From JAXMAF01 sp046350555 (GTDB lineage Bacteria; Planctomycetota; Phycisphaerae; Phycisphaerales; SM1A02), in assembly GCA_046350555.1 (NCBI GenBank), contig JAXMAF010000038.1, positions 1 to 37,207 of the forward strand: 37,207 bases of DNA, written 5' to 3'. The notes under the pieces are model-generated. The model had not been told where the DNA came from and did no database searches. It saw only the letters and a program-made list of their open reading frames with translations. Shown here one piece after another: positions 8,240 to 15,972 of this stretch (position 1 is the stretch's first letter; the number at the start of each line of letters is the position of its first letter). Both the position numbers and the translations under genes were made by a program.

Positions 8240-9121
8240 GTGGCTTCCGCGCCGAACGATCCTCCCGCGAACGATCGCGCGGAGCTTGCGTTGCTCGATG
8301 CCTGGAGGCATGGCGACAGCCGCGCGATGGCGGAGCTGCTCCGCAGCTATCAGGCCCGCGTCTACGCGGTCTGCTACCGAATGCTGCGCAGACCCGAGGA
8401 CGCGACCGACCTCACGCAGGACGCTCTCGTGAAGATCCTCGAGGGCCTGCACACCTACGACGGACGCTCGCAGTTGAGCACCTGGGTCATCCGCGTGGCG
8501 ATGAACTGTTGCCTCAGCCACCTGCGTAAGCAGAAGCTGCGCCGACACGTGAGCCTCGACGATCCCGGCCAGCGTTCCGGCTCGTGGGGAAGCATCGCTG
8601 GTCGGCTCGGCGGCGACGCCGCGGGGGGGCCGTCGGGACAGGCGGCAGGCCGGTCCGGAACGGGTCGGACGACGGACTCGATGGCGGAACCAGGCGGGGT
8701 TCGCCGCGTCGAACACGACGAGCAACGGGTCGCCCTCCTGCGGGCGCTTGATCGGCTCGATCCGGAGGCCAGGGCGATCCTGGTGCTGCGAGACACGCAG
8801 GATCTGGAGTACCAGCACATCGGCGAGATCCTCGATGTGCCCATCGGGACCGTGAAGTCCCGGCTCTTCCGGGCCCGCATGGCCCTGCGGGATCTGGTGA
8901 GTGCCGAACTGGGCGTTTCGCAGTCCGCGATCGACGCGACGTCGGGTTCCAAGCCGCGGACGAACCCAGGCGTCAAGCCGGAGGCCACGACGGCCGTGAG
9001 TGCCATGAATGTTCAGAGTGTCAAGAGTGCCAAGAATCCCGCTCCACCCCGCGACGCGCGACACGTCGAGCCCGAGCCTCGGTCGAGAGACCGATCACAA
9101 CCCAAACGCGCGACCGAATGA
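8240..9121 (+). CDS. ECF-family RNA polymerase sigma factor
   Basis: A 293-residue sigma-70 family protein with two conserved domains. Region 2 (about residues 33-103) contains the DLTQDALVKIL and TWVIRVAMNCC elements used for core binding and -10 recognition. Region 4 (about 165-220) contains a helix-turn-helix, EYQHIGEILDVPIGTVKSRL. A Gly/Ser/Arg-rich linker of about 60 residues separates them, longer than usual, and a basic unconserved tail of about 75 residues follows region 4. The tail includes a repeated stretch MNVQSVKSAKN encoded by three near-identical 9-bp units (9010-9036). The gene uses GTG with TACGAT five bases upstream. The next gene encodes a membrane anti-sigma-like protein, so release from that partner probably controls it. 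Confidence 0.92.
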   Translation: MASAPNDPPANDRAELALLDAWRHGDSRAMAELLRSYQARVYAVCYRMLRRPEDATDLTQDALVKILEGLHTYDGRSQLSTWVIRVAMNCCLSHLRKQKLRRHVSLDDPGQRSGSWGSIAGRLGGDAAGGPSGQAAGRSGTGRTTDSMAEPGGVRRVEHDEQRVALLRALDRLDPEARAILVLRDTQDLEYQHIGEILDVPIGTVKSRLFRARMALRDLVSAELGVSQSAIDATSGSKPRTNPGVKPEATTAVSAMNVQSVKSAKNPAPPRDARHVEPEPRSRDRSQPKRATE

Positions 9122-9159
9122 CCGAATGACCGCCTGACCGAATGACCGCCTGACCGAAT
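9112..9159 (+). repeat. 8-bp tandem repeat (six units) between sigma and anti-sigma genes
   Basis: Six units of GACCGAAT or GACCGCCT in the order A, A, B, A, B, A. The array starts inside the last codons of the sigma gene, supplies its TGA at 9119-9121, and fills most of the 53-base gap to the next gene. Copy-number change by slippage would move the sigma-factor stop codon and the intergenic spacing. Confidence 0.85.
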
Positions 9160-9174
9160 CGCATCCACCGACGC

Positions 9175-10491
9175 ATGGCCCGCCGTCCCGACGATCTTGA
9201 ACTGCTCGGACTCATCGAGGGCGACCTCGACGCGTCGCGGTGCGCCGCCGTCGAGCGCGCCGTCGCGGGCGATGCCGAGCTCTCGGCGTCGCTTCGCGAC
9301 GCACGGGTCCAGCGGTCGATCCTGCGCTCGCTCGCGGCACCGATGCTTCCATGCGACTTCGTCGGCGCGATGGAGGGCGACCTTGCGCCGAGCGCACCGT
9401 TCGTTCGCCTGCCCGCGCGCCGCGGACGCATGTCGCTGGCGGCGACGTGGCCGCCCTTGGCGCTCGCCGCGGTGCTTGGTGCGGCCGCCACGGGCGGAAT
9501 CTGGATGGCGTCGACATGGATGCGCAGCGGCGACCGCGCGACCTCGCCGGAGGGCATCGCCGCGAATGGGACGAACGCGGACGGAGCGATCGCGGATCCA
9601 GCGGCCACACGCGGACTGGCGGGCGCAGCGGGCGATCGATCGAATGCGCTTGGCGGTGCGTCGACGTTGCCGCCGATCGCCGGCGCGTCCGACGGCACCA
9701 GCGTCGCCGTTGCGCCGCCACGGCCGGTGGATTCCGGCGACGCGGCGCGCGGGGCGGCCATCATCGCCGCCGAGAGCGCCCGCGCGGACGTGGCGATGGT
9801 CATCGAGGCCGTCGACGTGGAACGCGCGATCGCGGCGCTGCGCGCCATCGTCGACGAGGACAAGACCGGCACGGTCGCCTTGGTCCGCAATTTCACGACC
9901 GCGCAGGCGCTCGCCCTCGTGAACGCGATGAACGACGACGGCGCCGACCGTGCCGACCGCCGCGCACGGACCGGCCTCGAGCGCGCCGCGGGCGAACGGG
10001 CCTTCGCGGATCGCGATGCGGCCGCCGAGGGGACGCTCCGTTCCATGTCGCCAGCGCAGCGCGACCTGCTCGAGCAGGCGATGGCCGCCATCACGAGGCA
10101 CAATCGGGGCGCGGGCGCCTTGGCGCCGGCGCCGGTCGACGGCGCCCGCCCCGCGGATCGATCGGGCACGTCGACGTCGTCGCGTCTTGGCGACCTGCTC
10201 GCGGGCTCGCCTGCGGCCGCACCCGCGCCCGAGGCGCAGTTGGAGTTTGGCGACCACGGCTTCGACCTGACCTTGACGGTTCCGGCCGAGCAGTTCGCCG
10301 CGCTGCTGGTCAGGCTCGCCGATCAGCACTCGGTGGCGACCGTCCGCCTTCAGCGCCGCAACGACGCGCAGTCCGCGACCGCCGCCGCATCGGACGCGTC
10401 GCGATGGCAGGGATGGCGCGACGTGGTCCGATCCGCGAGCGCGTCGGGTCGGGTCGTCGTGCCCATCCGTGTCGTTCAGCCCCGACGGTGA
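9175..10491 (+). CDS. Putative membrane anti-sigma factor
   Basis: A 438-residue protein directly downstream of an ECF sigma factor. The N-terminal ~80 residues are acidic and helical (LELLGLIEGDLDASRC...), like the sigma-binding part of anti-sigma factors, but without an obvious H-x3-C-x2-C zinc motif. A single membrane helix lies at about residues 88-115. A long Ala-rich, presumably periplasmic region follows, and a more ordered C-terminal domain starts near residue 355 (DHGFDLTLTVPAEQFAALL). The topology would place the sigma-binding part inside and the sensing part outside. Partnership with the sigma factor is inferred from adjacency and topology. The extracytoplasmic domain is not recognised. 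Confidence 0.7.
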   Translation: MARRPDDLELLGLIEGDLDASRCAAVERAVAGDAELSASLRDARVQRSILRSLAAPMLPCDFVGAMEGDLAPSAPFVRLPARRGRMSLAATWPPLALAAVLGAAATGGIWMASTWMRSGDRATSPEGIAANGTNADGAIADPAATRGLAGAAGDRSNALGGASTLPPIAGASDGTSVAVAPPRPVDSGDAARGAAIIAAESARADVAMVIEAVDVERAIAALRAIVDEDKTGTVALVRNFTTAQALALVNAMNDDGADRADRRARTGLERAAGERAFADRDAAAEGTLRSMSPAQRDLLEQAMAAITRHNRGAGALAPAPVDGARPADRSGTSTSSRLGDLLAGSPAAAPAPEAQLEFGDHGFDLTLTVPAEQFAALLVRLADQHSVATVRLQRRNDAQSATAAASDASRWQGWRDVVRSASASGRVVVPIRVVQPRR

Positions 10492-10510
10492 AACGCCGGC
10501 TGCGCGAGTG

Positions 10511-10555
10511 CATGGCATGCATGCCATGCATGCCATGCATGCCATGCATGACACG
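10511..10555 (+). repeat. 9-bp palindromic tandem repeat (five units)
   Basis: Five 9-bp units with core CATGCCATG lie 20 bases after the anti-sigma stop codon. The first and last units are degenerate. Each junction creates CATGCATG, so the array is both a direct repeat and a nest of short palindromes. Confidence 0.85.
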
Positions 10556-10600
10556 CGCGGATCGACGAGGTTGCGTCCGCACAACTCGGGCCAAGACGAC

Positions 10601-10627
10601 CGCCGCCCGCGCAAGGCGCGGGCGGCG
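10601..10627. terminator. Strong 12-bp hairpin between convergent genes
   Basis: The arms CGCCGCCCGCGC and GCGCGGGCGGCG are perfectly complementary around an AAG loop. An outer CCAAG/CTTGG pair (10591-10595 and 10637-10641) extends the structure. It lies between the ends of the anti-sigma gene (plus) and the CHRD gene (minus), with no T tract. It is a plausible bidirectional terminator. Confidence 0.6.
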
Positions 10628-10677
10628 GAGAGACGACTTGGGGAACGGTACGCCGTGGCGCGCCGGCGCATACCGTC

Positions 10678-11664
10678 TCACGTCGGGCAGGGCCCCCACG
10701 AGGCGAGGAGCAGTCCGAGGTCCGCGCCGTCGACGATGCCGTCGCCGTTGAGGTCCTCTGGTCCGGAGGTGTTGCCCCACGCCGCGAGCAGCACGCCGAG
10801 ATCGGCGCCATCGATCACGTGATCGCCATTGAAGTCGCCCGGGCACGGCGGCGGCGGCGGCTCGACGAGCTGCGAGCGAAGCGCGCCGGCGGGGAAGTCG
10901 TTGTTGTGGATGTTCACGTAGTGCCCCATCGGATCGCCGAGGATCGCGCTGATCTGGGCGTTGGTGAGGGCCGTCTTCGTGTTCTTGAGCGTGCCGGCGC
11001 CGCCGGTCGTGACGACACCGAGATCGACGAAGACCGGTCCGGCGACGCCCGAGGCGCCGGTGTGGATGTGGAACAGCGTCGGTGCCGCGATGTCCGTGTA
11101 CACGAGGTCCCACGAGACCGAGTTCTTGCCCGGATCGACGGTGACCGTTCCGGTCGCCACGCCGTCGGGATCGCCCGGCCCGGGCACCTCGTGCGATCCG
11201 AGCATCGTCACGGGGAACGTCGTGGCCGGCACCGGCGTGATCTGGCCGCGGATGGCGCCGCCAGGGAACGGGCTGTTGTGGATGTTCACGTAGAAGCCCG
11301 TGGGATTCGCCAGGATCATGTTGACGTTCGCGGCGGTCGTGACCGTCTGCGAGATCAGCGTGCCGGCGCCGCCGGACGTCGCGACCCCCAGGTTCACGAG
11401 CACGCCTCCGGCCACGCCCGCGGCGCCGGGGTGGATGTGCATGAGCGTGGGCGCGGCGATGTTCGAGTAGGTGAAGTTCCAGGAGATGGTGTTCGTGGTC
11501 TTGTCGATGGTGAGCGTGCCGGTGGCCACTCCGTCCGGATCGCCCGGACCGGGGACTTCCTGCGCGCCGGACATGTTCAGCGTGAACTGCTCGGCCGATG
11601 CGGACGTCGCGGCGAGCGTGGTGGCGGCGATGGCGACGGCCGCGAACAGATGCGTGGTCTTCAT
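10678..11664 (-). CDS. Secreted protein: two CHRD domains plus C-terminal GC-type dockerin repeats
   Basis: 328 residues. A signal peptide (MKTTHLFAAVAIAATTLAATSASAE) is followed by two tandem CHRD domains, about 25-137 and 138-255. Each has a GAQEVPGPGDPDG-type start, an H-I-H-x-G core and an N-I-H-N segment. CHRD domains are extracellular modules named from chordin; their bacterial role is unclear. The C-terminus (about 265-328) holds two calcium-loop repeats, GDHVIDGADLG and LNGDGIVDGADLG, each ending in WG, as in planctomycete GC-type dockerins. ATG 11664 is chosen over one at 11678 because AGGAG lies seven bases upstream. A 17-bp dyad lies 70-86 bases upstream. It shares its dockerin with the protein at 35636-36514. 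Confidence 0.88.
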   Translation of the reverse strand: MKTTHLFAAVAIAATTLAATSASAEQFTLNMSGAQEVPGPGDPDGVATGTLTIDKTTNTISWNFTYSNIAAPTLMHIHPGAAGVAGGVLVNLGVATSGGAGTLISQTVTTAANVNMILANPTGFYVNIHNSPFPGGAIRGQITPVPATTFPVTMLGSHEVPGPGDPDGVATGTVTVDPGKNSVSWDLVYTDIAAPTLFHIHTGASGVAGPVFVDLGVVTTGGAGTLKNTKTALTNAQISAILGDPMGHYVNIHNNDFPAGALRSQLVEPPPPPCPGDFNGDHVIDGADLGVLLAAWGNTSGPEDLNGDGIVDGADLGLLLASWGPCPT

Positions 11665-11733
11665 GAACAGACTCCTCATAGGACCCTTGCGGAACGACCG
11701 ACCGCGCCATGGGACATCCGTGGCGCGCCGGCG

Positions 11734-11750
11734 TTGGTAGCTTCTACCAA
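11734..11750. promoter_or_regulatory. Perfect 7-bp inverted repeat (possible operator)
   Basis: TTGGTAG-CTT-CTACCAA is a perfect dyad with a 3-base centre, about 70 bases upstream of the CHRD start and downstream of the plsY stop. The AT-containing arms and operator-like spacing favour a repressor or activator site. Alternatively it is a weak terminator for plsY. No cognate regulator is adjacent. Confidence 0.4.
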
Positions 11751-11863
11751 GGAAGCAGCCGGAGAGCACGAAAGAAATGTCGGATGCGGCGCGGGGCCGT
11801 CCGAGGCGCAGCGCACGCCTGCGCATCGAACCGACGACGATGGCCGCTGCGCGCCGAGACCGC

Positions 11864-12562
11864 TCACGTTCCTGTCCGGTCCATGGCTTGGCGCTCCTTC
11901 TTGCGCCCCACACGCAGCTCCTCGCCATGAAGCAATCGGGCCATATTCGCGCGGTGGCGCCAGACCACGAGGACCGCCAGGAGCGACGTGCCGACAAGGA
12001 ACGGCACCGCCGCCGCGACGCCGCCGGCCCGCCCGCCCGGGCCGAGCGCCGCCGAGATGGCGACGGTCATCGGCACGCTGACGCCCGCGACGATGCTCGC
12101 GACCGAGACGTAGCGCGTCGCGACCACGCAGACGATCCACAGCGCGAGCGCCACGAGCGCGGCGACGGTGAGCGTCGGCCAGATCGCGAGGAGCGCGCCG
12201 AAACCCGTCGCCACGCCCTTGCCGCCGCGGAAGCGCAGCCAGGGTGGAAAGAGATGACCGAGCAGCGCCGCAACCGCCGTCGCCAGCCACAGCCATTGCG
12301 CGCTGGACGTCATCTCGCACGGCGCGCGTCCCCAGAGTCCATGGGCGATCCCGGCCGCCGCGACAGGCGCAAACCCCTTGCCGGCGTCGAGCATGAAGCA
12401 GGCCACGCCCCACGGACGGCCCAGCACGCGGCCGACGTTGGTGGCGCCGATGTTCCTCGAGCCGTGCTGGCGAATGTCCAGGCCGCGGGCCCGCGCGATC
12501 AGGAGCCCGAAGGGGATCGACCCGCACAGGAAGGCGATGGCGATGGCGAGCGGCCAAGGCAT
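11864..12562 (-). CDS. plsY: Glycerol-3-phosphate acyltransferase (acyl-phosphate dependent)
   Basis: About 232 residues, slightly long for PlsY because of a basic C-terminal tail. The three conserved loops are present: GSRNIGATNVGRVLG, DAGKGFAPV, and GHLFPPWLRFRGGKGVATG with its GGKG phosphate-binding motif. Several membrane helices separate them. PlsY transfers the acyl group from acyl phosphate to glycerol 3-phosphate at the inner face of the cytoplasmic membrane, the first step of phospholipid synthesis. ATG 12562 places the first helix at the N-terminus as usual. TACCAT (12570-12575) lies seven bases upstream, with TTCAGG 18 bases before that, so transcription may be leaderless. No PlsX gene is nearby. 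Confidence 0.95.
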   Translation of the reverse strand: MPWPLAIAIAFLCGSIPFGLLIARARGLDIRQHGSRNIGATNVGRVLGRPWGVACFMLDAGKGFAPVAAAGIAHGLWGRAPCEMTSSAQWLWLATAVAALLGHLFPPWLRFRGGKGVATGFGALLAIWPTLTVAALVALALWIVCVVATRYVSVASIVAGVSVPMTVAISAALGPGGRAGGVAAAVPFLVGTSLLAVLVVWRHRANMARLLHGEELRVGRKKERQAMDRTGT

Positions 12563-12665
12563 GGGCCCGATGGTAGTGGCGCGCCGCGCGCGGCCTGAAC
12601 GCGCCGTGCGACGGACCACGGCATGCAGCGTCCATGGAGAACGCGCGCCCCGGGTCGGCGGCGAA

Positions 12666-13568
12666 TCAGCGCGCCGTGTCGCTCCGGCGCCGCTCCATCA
12701 CGCAGACGTGCTTCATGAGCGTCGCCGCGGCGGCGCCGCCGGCGCACACCGCCCCGCGCCATCCGTCGAGCCAGCCGCCGCGCAGCACGAACTGCTTGAG
12801 GAACGCCGCGGCGGGACTGACCATCACGTGCGCAAGCGTTCCGCCACCGGCACCGGCCTCGGCGCTCAGCCGCGCGTAGGCGACCTGCCGACGCAGCATG
12901 TCGTGGGCATTGAGCCACGAGTCGTGCCGCAGGTCGCCGGCGAGCCGCGCCACGCGACCATCGGCCTCGAGCGCATCGTGCGGAACGCGCCCGACGGCTC
13001 GCACGCCGCCGGCGCGCACCAGCGCGGCGCGCACCAGCCGCAGGCGCCACTCGGGCTGGAAGACGTGGTGCAGCCACGCGCCATGGAACCAGAGCTTGCG
13101 GTTGATCTCGTAGCCTGCGATCGCCGGGTCGTCCCCTGCCAGCGTCCGGCGCATCGATTCAGCCAGCGCCGGCTCGACCGCTTCGTCGGAGTCGAGCAGC
13201 AGCACCCAGCGGGGAGGGGCGCCGGACGAGGGTGCGGCGGACCACTCCATCGCGGCCTGCCTCTGCGCCACGTAGCCGGACCACGGTCGATGGACCACCT
13301 CCGCGCCGGCGGCGCGGCACGCCTCGATGGTGCCGTCGGTCGAGCCGGAATCGACGACGAGCACGCGCTCCGCGAGGTCGCGCACGCTCGCGAGCGTGTG
13401 CTCGATGGTGCGCATGCTGTCGTGCGCCGTCAGCACCACGTGAAGGCCGGAAATGGCGCTGGAGGAGGGCACAGGTCGGAGCGCGTCGCGGGGAGTCGAT
13501 GCGGCGGTGGCGGAGGCCGCTCGTCGAACATCGCCGGCCGGGCCCCGCGCCGCGGCGCGATCGCGCAT
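12666..13568 (-). CDS. Family 2 glycosyltransferase, WaaE/KdtX-like
   Basis: A GT-A fold glycosyltransferase with VVLTAHDSMRTIEHTLASV, the nucleotide-binding VLVVDSGSTDGTIEACRAAGA and the metal-binding LLLDSDEAVEP. The W-x-G-Y-V-A-Q-R-Q segment and the later H-G-x-W-L-H-H-V-F-Q-P-E-W-R-L pattern match the WaaE-like group that adds a sugar to the LPS inner core. It probably acts on the cytoplasmic face of the membrane. The first ~40 residues are Ala-rich and unconserved. A GTG at 13472 would give a more typical 268-residue protein and leave room for a promoter before the divergent kinase gene, whose start is otherwise 11 bases away. Neighbouring heptose and core-kinase genes support an LPS role. 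Confidence 0.85.
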   Translation of the reverse strand: MRDRAAARGPAGDVRRAASATAASTPRDALRPVPSSSAISGLHVVLTAHDSMRTIEHTLASVRDLAERVLVVDSGSTDGTIEACRAAGAEVVHRPWSGYVAQRQAAMEWSAAPSSGAPPRWVLLLDSDEAVEPALAESMRRTLAGDDPAIAGYEINRKLWFHGAWLHHVFQPEWRLRLVRAALVRAGGVRAVGRVPHDALEADGRVARLAGDLRHDSWLNAHDMLRRQVAYARLSAEAGAGGGTLAHVMVSPAAAFLKQFVLRGGWLDGWRGAVCAGGAAAATLMKHVCVMERRRSDTAR

Positions 13569-13579
13569 GATACTGGCGC

Positions 13580-14230
13580 GTGAACTCCCCGCCGCTCGCT
13601 TCGCCCGTCGCCTCGCCGCACGCCCCGCCGCATGCGGTCGCCTGCCTCAAGGACGCCGCGGCGCGCAGCGTGTGGCTCGTGCGGCGGCCTGGCGAGGAGC
13701 CCCGCACGCTGAAGACGTGGCCGCTGACGGCGTCCTTGATCCTCAAGCTCGCCGTGGGCCAGGCCCAGCCGCAGCGGCAGGCGCGGATGGCCCGGCGACT
13801 GCGCGCCGCCGGCATTCCCACGCCTCGCGTCGTGCGCGGTCCGACGGTCGTTCGTCGTGGCGGTCGTCGGCTCGTCGAGCTCGAGCTCGAGCACATCGAG
13901 GGCGAGATGCCGCTGGATCTGCTTCGATCCGCGAGCTCCGCGGCGCAGGTGGCGGCGGCGCGGGCCGTCGGTGCGCTCCTCGCGCAGCTCGTCGCGGCGC
14001 GCTTCTTCAACCGCGACCTCAAGCTCTCGAACGTGGTGATCGCCCGCGACGACGCCGGCGGCGCGCTTCGGGCATGGCTGCTCGATCCGGTCGGCGTGCG
14101 CCGCATGACCAGTCCCCGCTCGCAGACCGCCCGCATGCTCGAGCGCCTGGCCGTCGAGCCGAGGGCGGCGTCGATTCCGATCCGCCGCGACGTCGCGCGC
14201 GAGGTCATCCGCGCGGTCGCGCGGGCGTGA
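13580..14230 (+). CDS. Lipopolysaccharide core kinase-like protein (KdkA/WaaP/RIO-type)
   Basis: 216 residues with a protein-kinase-like fold. A lysine-containing strand (PRTLKTWPL) is followed by a catalytic loop FFNRDLKLSNVVI, matching the kinase H-R-D-x-K-x-x-N pattern with Asn replacing His. A metal-binding Asp then occurs in LLDPVGVRR. Kinases of this size and pattern phosphorylate Kdo or heptose in the LPS inner core. The flanking WaaE-like glycosyltransferase and heptosyltransferase genes support that role. GTG start, with GATACT (13569-13574) five bases upstream. The first ~20 residues are unconserved. Substrate identity is inferred from context. Confidence 0.8.
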   Translation: MNSPPLASPVASPHAPPHAVACLKDAAARSVWLVRRPGEEPRTLKTWPLTASLILKLAVGQAQPQRQARMARRLRAAGIPTPRVVRGPTVVRRGGRRLVELELEHIEGEMPLDLLRSASSAAQVAAARAVGALLAQLVAARFFNRDLKLSNVVIARDDAGGALRAWLLDPVGVRRMTSPRSQTARMLERLAVEPRAASIPIRRDVAREVIRAVARA

Positions 14231-14251
14231 CGGTCCGCCGACGCGCCTTCG

Positions 14252-15280
14252 CTACGGGGCGCCCTTCGCGGCGCTGCGACCGCGGTCGAGCAGGACGTGC
14301 GACGCGTGCACGACGTCGCCGACCTCGATGCGGTCGATGCGGCACGCCTCGGGCCGGCGATCGGCGACCGCCTCCTCGGGAAGGAACGGCTCGGCGAGGA
14401 GGCGCCGTTCGCGTGCACCGGGGATCGCGGTGAATCGATGGTCCGTCGGCCCGAAGAGCGCGACCACGGGCGTCGCGACGCCGATGGCGATGTGTCGTGG
14501 ACCCGTGTCGTTGGTGACGAGCAGGGCCGCGTCGGCGAGCACGCCGACAAGTGCGCCGAGCGTGACGCCGCGAGCCGCGAGGTCGACGCCATCGCAGGCG
14601 CGGGCGACCTCCGCCACGAGGTGGCGGCTCGCCCGGTCCGCCGTTCACCGCCACGCCCATCCCGCGCCCGCGAAGGGCCGCGCCGACGGCGGCGAAGCGG
14701 TGTGCCGGCCAGCGGCTGTCGGAGCGGTTGGCGCCGGGGTTGAGCACGACGAAGGGCCGGGCGACGCCATCGAGCAGCGTGGCCGCCGCGTCGCGCTTGC
14801 GCCGGCGTGGCCGCGAGCGCGGTCTCCGATCGTCGACGCGCACGCCAAGGCCCGCTTCGACGAGCCAGTGCATACCAGTCGACCGTGCAGATCGGGTGCT
14901 CGCGCGCGGACGCGGCACCGTGTCGGTGAGCAGCCACCGCCGTCCTCGCCGCCGTAGCCGATTCGGCGCGCGCGCTGATGAATCGGCCGGCGAGCGCGCG
15001 CAGCGAGTTGGGCAGCAGCAGGACCGTGTCGACTCGCAGCGCCCGAAGGGCCGCGGCGGCGAACGGACCGCGCACGCCGCGCATCGCATGGTCGATGAAC
15101 CGATCGACGAGGCCGGTTCCCTCGAGCAGGCTCGCGCAGGCCGGGACGGGCGAGCGCGACGATCCCGGCGCCCGGCAGCGCCGCCCGAACGGCGCGGAGC
15201 GACGGCGTCGCCATGACGACGTCGCCAACCCACGAAGGCAGGATGACCGCGAGCGTGTTGGACGATGCAGGCGACGGCAC
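14252..15280 (-). pseudogene. Family 9 glycosyltransferase (heptosyltransferase, WaaF-like), about eight frameshifts
   Basis: Pieces of one heptosyltransferase are spread over all three minus frames in the right order. The start AVILPSWVGDVVMATPSLRA is followed by TGLVDRFIDHAM, VLLLPNSLRALAGRF, RIGYGGEDGG, WLLTDTVPRP, REHPICTVDWYA, PFVVLNPGANRSDSRWP and finally LVTNDTGPRHIAIG and GPTDHRFTA, the donor-binding end. Frame changes are needed near 15130, 14960, 14935, 14905, 14860, 14826, 14793 and 14627. Motifs are intact between breaks, which suggests base-calling errors more than decay. If functional, it would add heptose to the LPS inner core using ADP-heptose. The GTG start lies 53 bases from the divergent GmhB-like gene. 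Confidence 0.7.
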
Positions 15281-15333
15281 GGGGCGGTGGGAGGAAGCGC
15301 GCTCGGCAGCGTAGCGATTTCGGGCGTCGTACC

Positions 15334-15972
15334 ATGCCTCCCGTGCGCCCCGCTGTCTTCCTCGACCGCGACAACACGCTCATGGCCAACGACGGAGACT
15401 GCGGCGATCCAGCCGCCGTTCGTCTGCTGCCAGAGGTTCCCGAAGGCCTGCTCGTCCTGCGCTCGCGCGGGTTCCGGCTGGTCGTGGTCTCGAACCAGGG
15501 CGGCGTCGCTCGCGGAGCGTTCTCGGAGTCGGACGTGGTCGCGGTGAACGCGCGGCTTGCGGCGCTGCTCGATGCGGCGACGAACGTGCCTGGCACGATC
15601 GACCGGTTCTACTGGTGTCCGTTTCATCCGGACGCGGCGATCGAGACGTACCGCGGCGACCACCCGTGGCGCAAGCCGAACCCGGGCATGCTCCACCGGG
15701 CCGCCGCCGACCTCGACCTCGACCTCGCACGATCGTGGATCATCGGCGACGCGGTGCGGGACGCGGAGGCGGGTCGCCGCGCCGGCTGCCGCAGCGTGCT
15801 GCTTGCGCCGGCGCGGCCGCCGGAGCTCGCCGCCGAGACGATCTGCGCGCCGAGCTTCGCCGCGGCGGTCATCGCGATCATCGGGGCGATCGACAAGGCG
15901 CCCGGCGCGGGGTGGTCGGACGAGCCGGCGCTCGATGAGCGCGGGATCGACGGGCGAGGCCGCGATGGGTGA
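15334..15972 (+). CDS. gmhB: HAD-IIIA phosphatase, GmhB-like (D,D-heptose 1,7-bisphosphate 7-phosphatase)
   Basis: 212 residues from ATG 15334. HAD motif I is FLDRDNTL with the Asp nucleophile and Asp+2 acid/base. Motif II is VVVSNQGGVARG, and motif III/IV is WRKPNPGML...WIIGDAVRDAEAG. This is the histidinol-phosphatase/GmhB subfamily, which removes the 7-phosphate in ADP-heptose synthesis. The zinc loop is only half present. YWCPFHP keeps the Cys-x-x-His half, but the usual C-x-C before RKP is replaced by GDHPW. The heptosyltransferase next door supports a heptose role. Histidinol-phosphate or another sugar phosphate is the alternative. The last four codons overlap the following gene. Confidence 0.8.
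   Translation: MPPVRPAVFLDRDNTLMANDGDCGDPAAVRLLPEVPEGLLVLRSRGFRLVVVSNQGGVARGAFSESDVVAVNARLAALLDAATNVPGTIDRFYWCPFHPDAAIETYRGDHPWRKPNPGMLHRAAADLDLDLARSWIIGDAVRDAEAGRRAGCRSVLLAPARPPELAAETICAPSFAAAVIAIIGAIDKAPGAGWSDEPALDERGIDGRGRDG

Noticed and set aside
10469..10822. Open frame encoding a His/Met/Ala repeat peptide across the 9-bp repeat
   Set aside because: The peptide is a by-product of the tandem repeat. The frame runs antisense into the CHRD dockerin and has no start signal or homology.
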